Source: Salisapilia sapeloensis | Taxonomy: Eukaryota; Oomycota; Peronosporomycetes; Peronosporales; Salisapiliaceae | Length of the DNA: 64,000 bases | Reading direction: 5' to 3' | Assembly: GCA_023334545.1 (NCBI GenBank) | Contig: JAADVB010000018.1 | Location: 1-64,000, forward strand | Part shown: positions 43,292 to 53,617 of the stretch, piece after piece | Layout: every line of letters begins with the position of its first letter | How positions within the stretch are numbered: the first letter of the stretch is position 1 | Made by a program: the position numbers and the translations under genes | The notes under the pieces: model-generated | Databases searched by the model: none | Told to the model about the DNA's origin: nothing | What the model saw: the letters and a program-made list of their open reading frames with translations, nothing else

Positions 43292-46200
43292 TTAACTAGA
43301 TGACTCCATCGTAGACGTACACTCGGAACAGAACCAGTCACCTTCCGGCACTTCCTTCAACCCGACGCATTCCTACACAAGTGCTCAGTTCATAGATATA
43401 ACAAGACAAGTAGAGGAACATACGAGGTGGAAGACACGTTCACATCCTTTCTGACCGTCTTCAGATCCACAAATGACATGCGAGTCGAGACGAATGCGAT
43501 TCTGTTTGCAGATACCACACTCTTGCTTGATACATTCATTGCAGAACCATTCATCTGATGGTACCTCCTACCCATCGTTATTAAATATCATCAAGATAGA
43601 CGCATCTACATCTGAAAACGTACCTGTACATCAATGCAAGAGGTATGGAAAGCTCGAGGGCATCCATCACAGCACAGCAAGTCTCCACCGACACGACAGA
43701 CGCAGCAGCTCGTGTCCCATAGATCCTGTCCATTTGTCTTCTCACTCTTCTTCGGCGTCTCTTCCTCCGACGCATCACTAATCGTCTCATCCGATGCATC
43801 CGACGCCTCCGACTCACTCTTACTCGCCTTCCGCAATCGGCGTCTCGTATTCGGCTGCACAGGCGGCACCGGCTCATTCGAATTGTCACACTTGTGGCAA
43901 TAGATCTTCCCTCTCGGTACACGTCTAAGGCCGATGCAAGGGTAGTGGAAGACACGTGGACATCCGTCGCAGCATAGCACCTCTCCGCCTTCTTTGCAGA
44001 CATAACAGTCCTCTTCCCAATCCTCCGCCTTGTCCCTCTTGTCCGAAGATTCTTTCTTCACTTGCGTCGCCCGTCTCGTCGCTCTCTTCTCTCGTTCCTT
44101 GCTCTCCTTCTTCGGCTCTTCCACCTCGACCACTTCCTTCGGTGTCTCTGTGATGCCACAGATCTCTAGACGCTGATGGAGCGACGCAAGCGCGACGGCG
44201 AGGCTACTGACTCGATCTGCGTCTCGGACAGCACGTAGCCATCGACGTCGACAGCTCCAAGTCGGCCACAAGACCAAGTCTCCCTTACTCTTCTCTTCCT
44301 CTTCCTCCTCGTCATCACTGTCAAGACACTTTTCACTTTCCAAAGCAGCACTCATCTTCTCCTGTTGCCTCGTGCCGTTCGATATACGTACGTCAACCAC
44401 AGCTTTCTCCAGGTCTAAGACCGGTTGGATCAAGTCGGACACTTGTTGTGCAGATTGGACTCGGGATACCCAGTCCTTGTGTGTCTCTTGCCAATTCGAT
44501 CCGAGCTCCTCGAGTTTCCGACCAAGCCAATCTTCCATCTCAACAAGATCTTGACTAAAAGCATGAACATCTAACGTATCATGAGGTGCCTTCCTCCACA
44601 CTTTTTCCTTATTCCGCCAGTCCGTAAAGACTTGATCTTTCTGACGCGATCGAGACGTGTCGTCTGAAGTCATGGCATCCAAGAGGTCATCTACATACTC
44701 TTCCAACGCTGTTTTCAAAGCACTTTCTTTCGAATGTTGTGGATCGAGAGATGAAAGGAGCTCTTCGACTTGTTCTTTTTCGTGATATTGGAGCCACCGA
44801 GATGGACGATAGGATTGTCCATGGTCATATAAGCGCTGGAGTTGATGCGCAGACCCTGGGATCTCGACATGGAGACGACTTGCGTCGCCTCGGAAGAGCC
44901 AGTACTTGCGCCCTTGGCGATCTTTTCCGAGAGGTTCGGAACGGACAAAGTACGTTTCCTGTGCTTGCTTTAGTTCAAGACGTTTATCTGCTTCTTCTTG
45001 CTGTCGACGAGCATCAGCTTCCATGACCTCCGCGACATGTCGAGCGGATAGAACGAGCTTTTCATTCACACCGTACTCTGCTGCTGTATCCACACATTTA
45101 CGCAAATGGGAAGCATCTTTACACGTGATCGCAGCTTCGAGAGCTTCCTTTGCCTGTGCTTTCTTCTTCTCTAGTTGCTCTTGACGTACTTGTTCACGTT
45201 CTTTCTTATCTAATTGTGCTCGCAGACGATGACGTCGTTGATCAAGCTTCTTCTTACGCGAAAGATACTCGTGTCGACTGATTTCATCCTTCTCCTGCTC
45301 GCGCTCGAGTTCCGTATCCTGTCGATCGAGCTCTGCTAACGTCTCCGAAGTGTCTTCGTCCTCCTTTTTACTATCCGATTGTAACCAGCCTTTGACAGAG
45401 CTCTGTTGGTCTTCTAAAGCAGCTCGCTCCTCCATCTGCTGCGTACGCAACGCTTTCTCCTCTTCCTTGGTGTTCGTCCGCTCTTGGACGATCCAACGAT
45501 TAAAGTCTTTCGTCGCTTGAATCGCTTCTGTCGAATGGACGTTCACGAGACGACGCATACGTGCGGTGGCAAAGAGTTTCGAGATGAGGAAGGAGAGAAA
45601 GGAGAGCTTATGTGGAAGCGCGAGACGAGGATACTCTTGTGTCTCCAGCGCCTTTGCAGCAGACGTGAGCGCTGGACCAGCGTCACGTAGATGACGAGGG
45701 ACAGACGCGATGAGGCTGGAGAGGACGGAAGGCCATGACAAGGTGTTGAGCATGTTGGAAGTAGGCACGCCGACGGTGAGAGGCGCTTGTCGGATCTCGT
45801 ATCTGTATCTTTCCATCTCATCTAATCCACCTTCATCATCGGAAGCATAGTCCTCTTCTTCCCTATCGGCGAGAATGAGGTCGAGGAGACACATGTGGAC
45901 TTCTGTGACGAGAGGAGAGTACTCTTGGTGCATCAACGCCTGTGCGAATTGATCTAACGAGACGGGAGATAGTTCTAACAAGTCACGAAATGAAAAGATG
46001 CAGTCCCAGGCTGCGAGGAGTTCGCCAATATGTTCCTTCGGGACCTTCGCAATGTCCGTTTCGATCGCATTAGGTTTCGTCGCAGCATCCGGATTGTCTT
46101 CATCCACACCTTGTTGCTTTCGTTTCTTACTTAGTGCTTCCTCCTTTTTCTTAAGCGAAGCATCTTCCTTCTCTAGCTTTTCCAACTTTTCCTTAGCGCT

Positions 46201-46830
46201 CTTGACCGTCTGTGCCAAGTCTTCGGCGATTTTGCCCAATTTTTCTTCCTCCTGATCTTTATACTTGACCTTGCGCTTGCTTAGTATCCGGTCTTGCATG
46301 TCCAAAACACGCTTCGCCTTTTGTTCAATCGCTTCGACGGATTTCTGAGCTAAACGTTCCTCCTTTTGCTGCTGAATCTTCTGCCGCTTCGCCTTGCGTT
46401 CAAGCTGCTCCGTCTCGCGCAAGATCCGAGCTCGTTCCTTTCGATCTCGTTTCGCAGCTCGACGGTCAAGACACTCGGCACACATTCGGCAATACCATTC
46501 GGCGTTCGGTAGATCGTCTTCGGTCAAGTGCAGACAAGCCATGTGGAAGGACCGTGGACATCGGTCACAGCATAAGAGTTCACCTCCGTCTTTACAAATA
46601 TTACAATAAAGTCGATTGTTATCTCCATACCCACCACGTTTAAATCGAGTAACTTTCGTCTTTCGATTCGTCGCCTGGTGGTCCGACTCGACGGACATGT
46701 CTTCAGCTGAATTGTCAGCGCTTTCATCGTTGCATAATTCAACGATACTGAGCATACGTGAAGGTGTGTCGGCGCTATTCGAGTCACCGTTCGAGCTCTT
46801 GGGCGGCGTCGAACTGCCCTCGTCGTTCAT
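43292..46830 (-). CDS. PHD-DDT-WHIM chromatin protein with four PHD fingers (3 exons)
   Basis: Exons 46830-43624, 43567-43424 and 43372-43292 (56 and 51-nt introns, phase 0) give 1,143 residues. The first PHD finger (YCNICKDGGELLCCDRCPRS) is near residue 75. Long charged coiled coils follow, then a DDT domain (AAWDCIFSFRDLLELSPVSL, about 265-325) and a WHIM-type motif (EPLGKDRQGRKYWLF, about 640). Two more PHD fingers lie near 945 and 1047 (CYVCKEGGEVLCCDGCPRVF; CCVCRVGGDLLCCDGCPRAF). A final extended PHD is completed by exons 2-3 and ends CSECTSTMESSS. DDT-WHIM proteins are partners of ISWI remodelers (BAZ/ACF1 type); no bromodomain is seen here. The start is the first ATG in frame; an upstream exon is possible. 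Confidence 0.85.
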
Positions 46831-48124
46831 CGCGACCGCTCGTTTCGTTTTTCTTTGGACGACACGAGTGGGGAAGCTACGTCGTCGCGAGGTCGGTGGC
46901 GAATGTAAATTTAGCCATTGATTCGACCAGCTGGAGGCCACGAGCGATATAGTGGGCGGCAAAGTAGAGTAGAATTAGCCACGGAGATGTGAGATTGGAT
47001 AGAGGCTTGGATCATTCTTTTTAGAGGTGTCTGGAGGAGGTGGAATTTTGTATTGAGAGTGCGTATTGGTTGTTGATTTAGTTGCTTTGGTTGCTTGGAT
47101 GATAGATGGATGGATGCATTGGATGTAGTGATAGGAAGAGAGTGTTTGATGTGTGCCTGGGTGTGAGTTGTGATGCTATGTATATCTGACGGAGCATTAA
47201 AGCATTTACTTCCTAGTGCTGGAGATACATGCTCACAGTCTTTGCTTGTAACATTGCTCTACGCAGACGCATGGTCCGACACACTTGAGATGGAATAGTT
47301 GCATAATGTCACGGTCTATGGTGCTAGGTTACCAAATGAAGTGTCTGTCATATTCTTCTCCCCTTTGTGGTAATTTGCTAGTGATGAACATGAGAGATCT
47401 CTTATACTAACGAGTGTGAGGAATTGCTACGTTTTTAACGAAGAACGGGTTACCAGCTAGCAATAGTGTCAATGAAAGCCCAATTGAACGTACCCTACGA
47501 ACTATGAAGTGTAGCAGCCTATTCCTTAAACTCAAATGAGAAGACAAGCGAGTGTAAAGTGTCTACATCATCTTAAGCTCAAGATTTGATATCTTGCAGA
47601 TCTAAGCTTGGATCATACACTTATTCATGGAGACGATCTTGGTCTTTGGAAGATGTGCAACCATCATACACCCAGCTACGACTTGTAGTACTATTAAATA
47701 AACGTATTCCGATGAAAACACTGCTTATCCTTGGTCTAGCACTATAATGTTGTCTTTCGTGTCGAATGGTAGCATAAAGATGTATTTATAAGTAGACATC
47801 AAACCTACCAGTAAGGCATATTGTTGAGTACACTTACCAACGAAGCATTGCACAGATGCACGACCATAGATCTGATAGATGCATAGTAAATAACCATCGT
47901 CTGCTACCCTTCAAGCATTACTACGATTTAAAGTCGAAATGTTGATGCAACTGAAACATGTTAAAGAGAGTAAGTCGGTAATAAAGACAATGTAGTTTAA
48001 TCAGATGTAGGAACACAGAGCAAAACGTAAATGGAGCAATATACTACATGCACCAAAGAGCTACATTGACAGTCAAATCTGTCTATTTCTGGCCCAGGAG
48101 CCTAATTAGATATGCTCCTTAACA
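46831..48124. other. Intergenic gap
   Basis: About 1.3 kb without a supported gene. The left part contains a GGATGGATGGATGCATTGGATG tract near 47.1 kb written here only as a short GGAT-rich run, and is expected to carry the promoter of the PHD gene. I see no tRNA-like or repeat structure. Confidence 0.5.
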
Positions 48125-49656
48125 TCAGTCATCTAGGTGCTGGGAAGCTGTCTGCGGCAATTGAGACAACTCGGTCGAGTAGCGAGTAGCTAGCGACTTT
48201 GCATTACTCGTGCTCTCTGGATCTTGCGTCAACACGAGATTGGCACCAGAATCATACGCAGCTTGAAGCGCAACGGACTCGATGGAGTCCGTCTCGGTCA
48301 TCAATTGCGCTTGCTGCCACGACTGCGTGATCTTGTTGGCTCGTTCAGCCTCAAGCAGCTATACCAGTCGTTAGTTACATGTAGATAGATTATCCAAAAG
48401 TATCATACTTCAATAGATGCAGAGAAACATTTGAGTAGTTCTCGTCCAGCAACCGAGTAGGCGAATCCGATTTCCTGCGTCTCTTCATGCTGACTCAATT
48501 CCTTGATCGTTGCTTCCATTCGAGGCTGGATCTGCGTCTCCTTTAAGAACAACCACTCTTCCAGATTGTCAAATCGTTCATGCTGTGATGCGAGGATCTG
48601 TCCCCATGCCATGTCATCTGCCGGTGGTAGATTCGCATGAGCGTTTGTTGGAAGAACGGTTTCAATGTACTTGCGTTCGACGCTGATGGCTAAGTTTAAG
48701 GCGTTATGTAGTAAGGTAGCAACGTCTTCGGCTGAGCGATCGTGATAGTTTCGAAGGACGAACGGCTTTCCATTGGATAGAGAGGCCTCATGGATCTTTT
48801 CAGCGATGAGTAGGACGTCGGAGGAAGAGCAGAACTCAGTTAATGACGAAGGAAGAGGCATGAAAGAGGGTGAGAGGGCGTTTACAGGCAACTGGATCGA
48901 GGAAAAGCGAGGGTACTGGGAACTCAAGTTCTGGAAGGATGTTGCGACTGCGTCTTCCATTGTCGAGAGTGGGATGGAAGAAAAGGAAGGGAGGGCAAAA
49001 CCGAAAGAGCCTAGCTCTTCGCGTTGACACAACTCGGATAAGGTGTCGGATGCAGTTGATAGCGCGTCCTGGAGCTTCTTTCCGCCGGTTGAGAAGATGG
49101 AAGTAGGAATACGAACGACTGCATGGTCTAGGCACTCGACTTCGAGGTCAGATGTGGCAATAGCAATTGCATCAGAGATCGTGGAAGGACTCAGCTGCGA
49201 GTCATCTGGAGACGGATATAACAAGTTGTCTGAGAGGAGTGCAGAGATGACAAGAGCTTCACGAGGAATGCCATCGTCATTAATAAGCTCCTGCAGCACG
49301 AGTGACTCGACGTATGCCTGCTTCTTGTTATCTGGAGAAGAAGACGGTGGCTGAAATGGATTAATCGTCGCTTGAATAAAGTTGCTCAGTCGAGTAGAGA
49401 CAGCCTTTTTGCTTGCATCGATGCGAGGAATGTCATGTGACCATATATATGGGCTACCGACACCAGTCCTGCCAATCATGGCATGCTCCGTATCATTGAT
49501 CCGGAGCTTCGATGAACCAAGTTCATTGTTAGAAGCATTTTGAAGGAATTCTGACGTTGCTTGTGGTGTTGCACGACCAGTATGCAGCAATGAAGCCTGT
49601 CTGGATGCAGCAAAGACGCTGTGTACTCGTCGACTAGGAGCTTGGAGCATATTCAT
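48125..49656 (-). CDS. Hypothetical protein with probable mitochondrial presequence (2 exons)
   Basis: Not recognised. Exons 49656-48409 and 48358-48125, joined in phase 0 over a 50-nt intron, encode 493 residues. The N-terminus from ATG 49656 (MNMLQAPSRRVHSVFAASRQ) is rich in Arg, Ser and Ala and free of acidic residues, typical of mitochondrial targeting. The body is mixed alpha/beta without clear repeats. It includes AYVESLVLQELINDDGIPRE, KPFVLRNYHDRSAEDVATLL and a charged helical C-terminal region (LLEAERANKITQSWQQAQLM). No catalytic motif was found. It is transcribed convergently with nothing; 91 bases separate its start from the 3' end of the next minus-strand gene. Confidence 0.7.
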
Positions 49657-49771
49657 CGTTGTGTGGCTCGATAGTGTCAACTAGTACCAGTACGGTACCG
49701 ATTGCGTAGCAGAGCGTTTTAGGTTTATTATTTCGTCTAAAAGAACGGTTTTGTATTGGTCATGTAGGTTA

Positions 49772-50622
49772 TTATTCCGTACGTTCCTCTTGTCGCTTTT
49801 TCATGAATGTCCGCATGGCATCCTTGACGTCCTTGTAGGTCGGAATATAGTGTCCACCTGGATGTTCAAAGACTTGGGGTTCTACAAACGTTTCTGCGAG
49901 TTCTTGACTGCGTTCGAATGCGACTACTTGATCCGTCTTGCCCATAATATGGAGCGTCGGGAAGTTTAGTTTATCGGCAGCGGGTCCTTCGATTTCTGCC
50001 GTTGGGACAGCAGAGATGAACATACCGAACCAAAACTTGAAGTCTGGGTAGGACTCTGGTTGAAATTCTATTCAGTCATGAGTTAGAAGCAGTCTATAAA
50101 TTATACGAGATGTGCATACGTTGGCGTTGGAGAAGTAAGGACGCGATCATGCCTCCTTGACTGAAGCCTAGGATGCCATCAAATGGACCATGCTCCTTGC
50201 AAATTTCAGCCAAGTAGTCTATCGACTCTTCTACTTTTGTGAAGGATCGCTTGCCAGTCTCTTCGTCCGTATTAAAGTTAAACCAAGAGTACTGCTCGAC
50301 ATCAGCAGCATCCATGTCGGCACCACTACAGTCATCTACTTTAGTTATTGTCCATTATGAGTTCAATCTAGGACATGACTACCTTTGCTTCTCTTCCTCG
50401 GATGGTTCATACGGCACGACAATGGGCGCATCGACGCACACTATCAATTAGGCACAGCCATCCATAACTTCAGTTTTGACACTATAATTTAATTCATTAA
50501 TATTTCATACCGAAATCAATTGAGGACTTGAAAGCTCGTCGAAATGCTGCAATCCGTCCACGCAGTTTCACACCGTTCTGGCGGTAGCCGTGGAGACAGA
50601 GGATGCGCAGCTTGGTACTCAT
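49772..50622 (-). CDS. FSH1-family serine hydrolase (4 exons)
   Basis: Exons 50622-50511, 50440-50383, 50325-50120 and 50067-49772 (introns 52-70 nt, phases 1, 2, 1) give 223 residues, the usual FSH1/OVCA2 size. It opens MSTKLRILCLHGYRQNG, the family's strand-1 and oxyanion segment. A VDAPIVVPYE block follows (usual P-P-F/Y), then YSWFNF. The nucleophile elbow is GILGFSQGG; the acid is in HIMGKTDQVV and the catalytic His in EHPGGHYIP. These are small alpha/beta hydrolases acting on esters; the natural substrate here is unknown. It is divergently paired with the peroxiredoxin gene 175 bases away. Confidence 0.9.
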
Positions 50623-50797
50623 GCTCGATAATTTGAAAATGGGATGATAGCGTAATTGCGTAGATCTTGTAAAGTCGTTGATAACATAATCAACTATACA
50701 TATCTTATAAAAGACATACAAAATCAAGTATAATATCAGAAATATACAAAAATCAAGTGCGACATCGAATAGATACAACACAATCCACGTATCCAGG
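50623..50797. promoter_or_regulatory. Divergent promoter, FSH1 hydrolase and ER peroxiredoxin
   Basis: A 175-base AT-rich interval between two outward-reading start codons. It must serve both genes; no defined element is visible. Confidence 0.45.
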
Positions 50798-51757
50798 ATG
50801 AGGACGAGTGTACTCCTTTTGGCTCTTGTGAGCCTCTTCCTTACCATCTCCACTGCTGCCAAGCCTTCCAAGAGGTTTGACACCAATTATACCACTTTTG
50901 GTATCCTTGAGAGTTAATGTTGTAACTGTATGGTGACAGTAGTGTGGAAGTCCAGTTTCCAGAGCTCTCGGAAAGTCTGCTAAATCAGCTCGGGTATCAA
51001 AAGAAGAATCGATACTCATCTTCTGCTTTCAAAGTCACGCCACGCAAGCCTGCTCCGGAATTCAACGACGTAAAAGCAGTGATCAATGAACAATTCGAAA
51101 CTGTCTCTCTATCGGATTATAAAGGTATCACTGCACTTTTCTTCCCCTACAATTCATCTGACAATGCAACATAGGTCAATGGTTGATCCTCTTCTTCTAC
51201 CCATTCGACTTCACCTTTGTGTGTCCGACGGAAATCGTCAGCTTTAGCGATAACATCGAGCTCTTCCGGGAAATTAACACTGAAGTATGGATGACGTAAT
51301 CTACCACATTATATCTATTGTATTCATCCCATTACTCTAGGTCATGGCGATTTCGACCGATTCGCATCATACCCACTTGGCGTGGGTGCGTACACCTCGC
51401 AACGAAGGTGGATTGGGCAAAATGAACATTCCGTTGGTCGCGGATATTAGCAAGCGTATTGCCGAGGACTATGGTGTGCTCGTGACGGATGAAGAGGACG
51501 AGCTGTTTGGCGCTGCGTTACGGGGTCTGTTTATCATTGACCCAGAAGGAGTCATTCGATCGATCCAGGTGAACGATGAGAGTGTCGGCCGAAGTGTACC
51601 AGAAACGCTACGTGTCCTCAAAGCCTTCCAGTACGCTGCTTCTCATCCGGATGAAGGCTGCCCTGCGAACTGGAGTCCAGGTGATGACACGATCAAGACG
51701 AATCACATGGACAAGATGGAATTCTTCAAACAACTCTACAAGGACGACGAGCTCTAA
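50798..51757 (+). CDS. ER-type 2-Cys peroxiredoxin, signal peptide and KDDEL end (4 exons)
   Basis: Exons 50798-50874, 50940-51124, 51175-51284 and 51341-51757 give 262 residues. The enzyme reduces H2O2 and lipid peroxides with a cysteine pair. The N-terminus [20 protein letters not shown] is a clear signal peptide. After a 60-residue linker the thioredoxin fold shows [13 protein letters not shown] with the peroxidatic Cys104, and GGLGKM (a hyperoxidation-sensitivity motif). The resolving Cys231 sits in DEGCPANW instead of the usual EVCPAGW. The protein ends YKDDEL, resembling a KDEL-type ER-retrieval signal. This makes it a PRDX4-like ER enzyme, probably linked to oxidative folding. The first intron uses a GTTTGA donor. 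Confidence 0.92.
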
Positions 51758-51959
51758 TACTACGTGTGGTACACTAAAGGTACATAAGAGCATTCTAATG
51801 TCTTGTTGCATCCGTTTCTTCTTCTTGCTACAATCAATTGCTAGGTGAGCTAGCACAAGTAAAAATGAAAACCATGTTTCATTTTGAAATTATCAAGCAA
51901 ATCCCTCTTCGTTTCCGGTGGTCTTTATTTTTCTCGACGCTCGAGTGACAAGGAGTTGC

Positions 51960-52199
51960 TTATTCCTCACGGGGGAATCCGTTCTTCCAGTTCTGGTACT
52001 TGAGGAGGAAGACCGGAACGCCAACGCCGCCACCGACGATCAGAGTGAATAGACCACGGGCCCAGGCCTTGGAGAACTCACCTTCGAACACGTAGTGCTG
52101 GTGGTGGCCGTCACCGGAGAGACGCTTGGCCGACTGGTGGATTCCACGAGCAGCCTTGGGTGCCTGTGTCTGCAATTGCTTCGCCACGTTCGCTAGCAT
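51960..52199 (-). CDS. COX7C: Cytochrome c oxidase subunit 7C
   Basis: A 79-residue protein without introns, ATG 52199 to TAA 51960. A basic mitochondrial presequence (MLANVAKQLQTQAPKAARGI) precedes the mature part. One membrane helix follows with the family pattern TLIVGGGVGVPVFLLKYQNW, corresponding to the G-x-G-x-x-x-P-F-x-x-x-x-H/Y-Q segment of COX7C (yeast Cox8). It is a single-span subunit of complex IV in the inner mitochondrial membrane. Third positions are strongly C/G, as in QCR7 in this window, consistent with high expression. Confidence 0.8.
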   Translation of the reverse strand: MLANVAKQLQTQAPKAARGIHQSAKRLSGDGHHQHYVFEGEFSKAWARGLFTLIVGGGVGVPVFLLKYQNWKNGFPREE

Positions 52200-52359
52200 C
52201 TTCGCTGCCTGTATCGGTTTTGTATGTGTGTGGCTCTCCTAGCGGTTGGTGCATTCACATACAAAAGTCAAGTCAACAGGAAATGCGTGTCTATGTAAGA
52301 AACACTACGAAAGAATAAGAAAAGCTATGAGAGTAGAGATTAAAAGAAAAGAATTTGCG

Positions 52360-53509
52360 TCATCCTTCGTTATTTGCTTGTAGCTCCTTTTGTATGCCGG
52401 CAATGTCGTCAGTGATTCGCTAGTGTGTATTGTTAGTTTACATGCAAGATGAGATTGTATAAAATAAGTACTTGTGCGTCGTCTTTCAATTTCATGAGAA
52501 TTTGGTGTCGATGTTCATCCAGATCAATGTAAAAGAGTTGCTTGATGGAGACAGAGGCGAAGACAAAGATCGGTAGTAACCGATGACCCCATTGGACAAA
52601 CTCGGAAGGAGTTGTGTATGGGAAAATGTACTTGAGACTTGGATCATATCGGAAGAATCGAGTCGCGACTTCAAATGCCAGCATCTACACACAGACACTT
52701 CGTTGGTTTCTTGCTGTCGACATGGTCAAATATGAATTACAGCTAGTAACGCCGGAAATGCCCATTTACTTGCTGATGAAGTCGATGGAGTCGATGTCAG
52801 AGCATAGCTAATAAACGAATTAGTAGCAGTTTATATGAAGGGTTTGATAGTTGTACATTATGCCGATCCAGTAGACGTAGAAGAGACCAACGTTAAGAGC
52901 GATCTCTCCCACTGTGGCATCCGGTGGGTATGCTCCCCAGATGTCGTACATTTGTCGAGCTCGTTCGGAGTAGATGAGCTACAGAATTACAGTAAGTTTC
53001 CATGTCTCGCTTGATTCTTGTCTGAACACACGTTGTAGGTATTGTCGATTTGCCGCCAAATGTAGTCGGGCATCTGACCACTGGAGTGAAGCTGACTCCA
53101 TTTGAGGTACACTCGTCCCCATTCATAGGTGCTCTCCGTGCGTTTAAACTACTATCGATTAGGACATTTCGTACTATAATGACGTAAGAATTATATGATA
53201 CCCCAAGCGTTTGGTATGCATTGTAAGGTCTCCCTAGCCATTCATACATCTACCATCAACTGCGTGAATACAAGAATCATAATACAACTTGCAATAAAGC
53301 CAAAGTACAATAGGAATGCTCATCAATAACATTGGTACGGCTATTGATGCCACATAGACCTCTTTACTCGTCGTTTGCATGCCTCTTTTCAACAAAAACG
53401 ACGACAAGAGTGCCGACACAGGCCATACAATCACTAGCGAATACACTGCCAGTCGATTATCTTCCCATGCATCCGACACTAGTCTCCCAAGTACCTCCAT
53501 CCCATCCAT
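52360..53509 (-). CDS. Polytopic membrane protein with J-like region lacking HPD (7 exons)
   Basis: Exons 53509-53309, 53249-53202, 53148-53032, 52978-52857, 52807-52741, 52684-52472 and 52419-52360 give 275 residues; six introns of 49-59 nt, all with GT..AG ends and consistent phase. Two hydrophobic spans (LAVYSLVIVWPVSALLSSFL; VASIAVPMLLMSIPI) precede a segment resembling a DnaJ domain: RPYNAYQTLGFKRTE at the helix-1 end and IDNTYNLIYSERARQMYDIW at helices 3-4. The HPD tripeptide is absent from the intervening YEWGRVYLKWSQLHSSG. More spans follow (LNVGLFYVYWIGIIYAL; FPALLAMLAFEVATRFF; RLLPIFVFASVSIKQLFYID) and a short helical tail. Probably an ER-type membrane protein with a degenerate J fold; function unknown. 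Confidence 0.75.
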
Positions 53510-53617
53510 GACACGTTGTCACTACTTGATGTAAAACACGTTTTTTCGGACCATTTCAAGAAAAAGAAAAGAAATCTGAAAAAGGAAAGAACGTCTGATA
53601 AAAGAAAAAGAAAAGAG

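Noticed and set aside
46830..46962. 44-residue N-terminal extension of the PHD gene
   Set aside because: It begins at a TTG codon, not ATG; the first in-frame ATG is 46830. An upstream exon cannot be excluded.
46963..48124. tRNA, snoRNA or CRISPR-like structures in the longest simple gaps
   Set aside because: Looked for B-box (GGTTCGAATCC-like) motifs, box C/D spacing and regularly spaced direct repeats; none was convincing.
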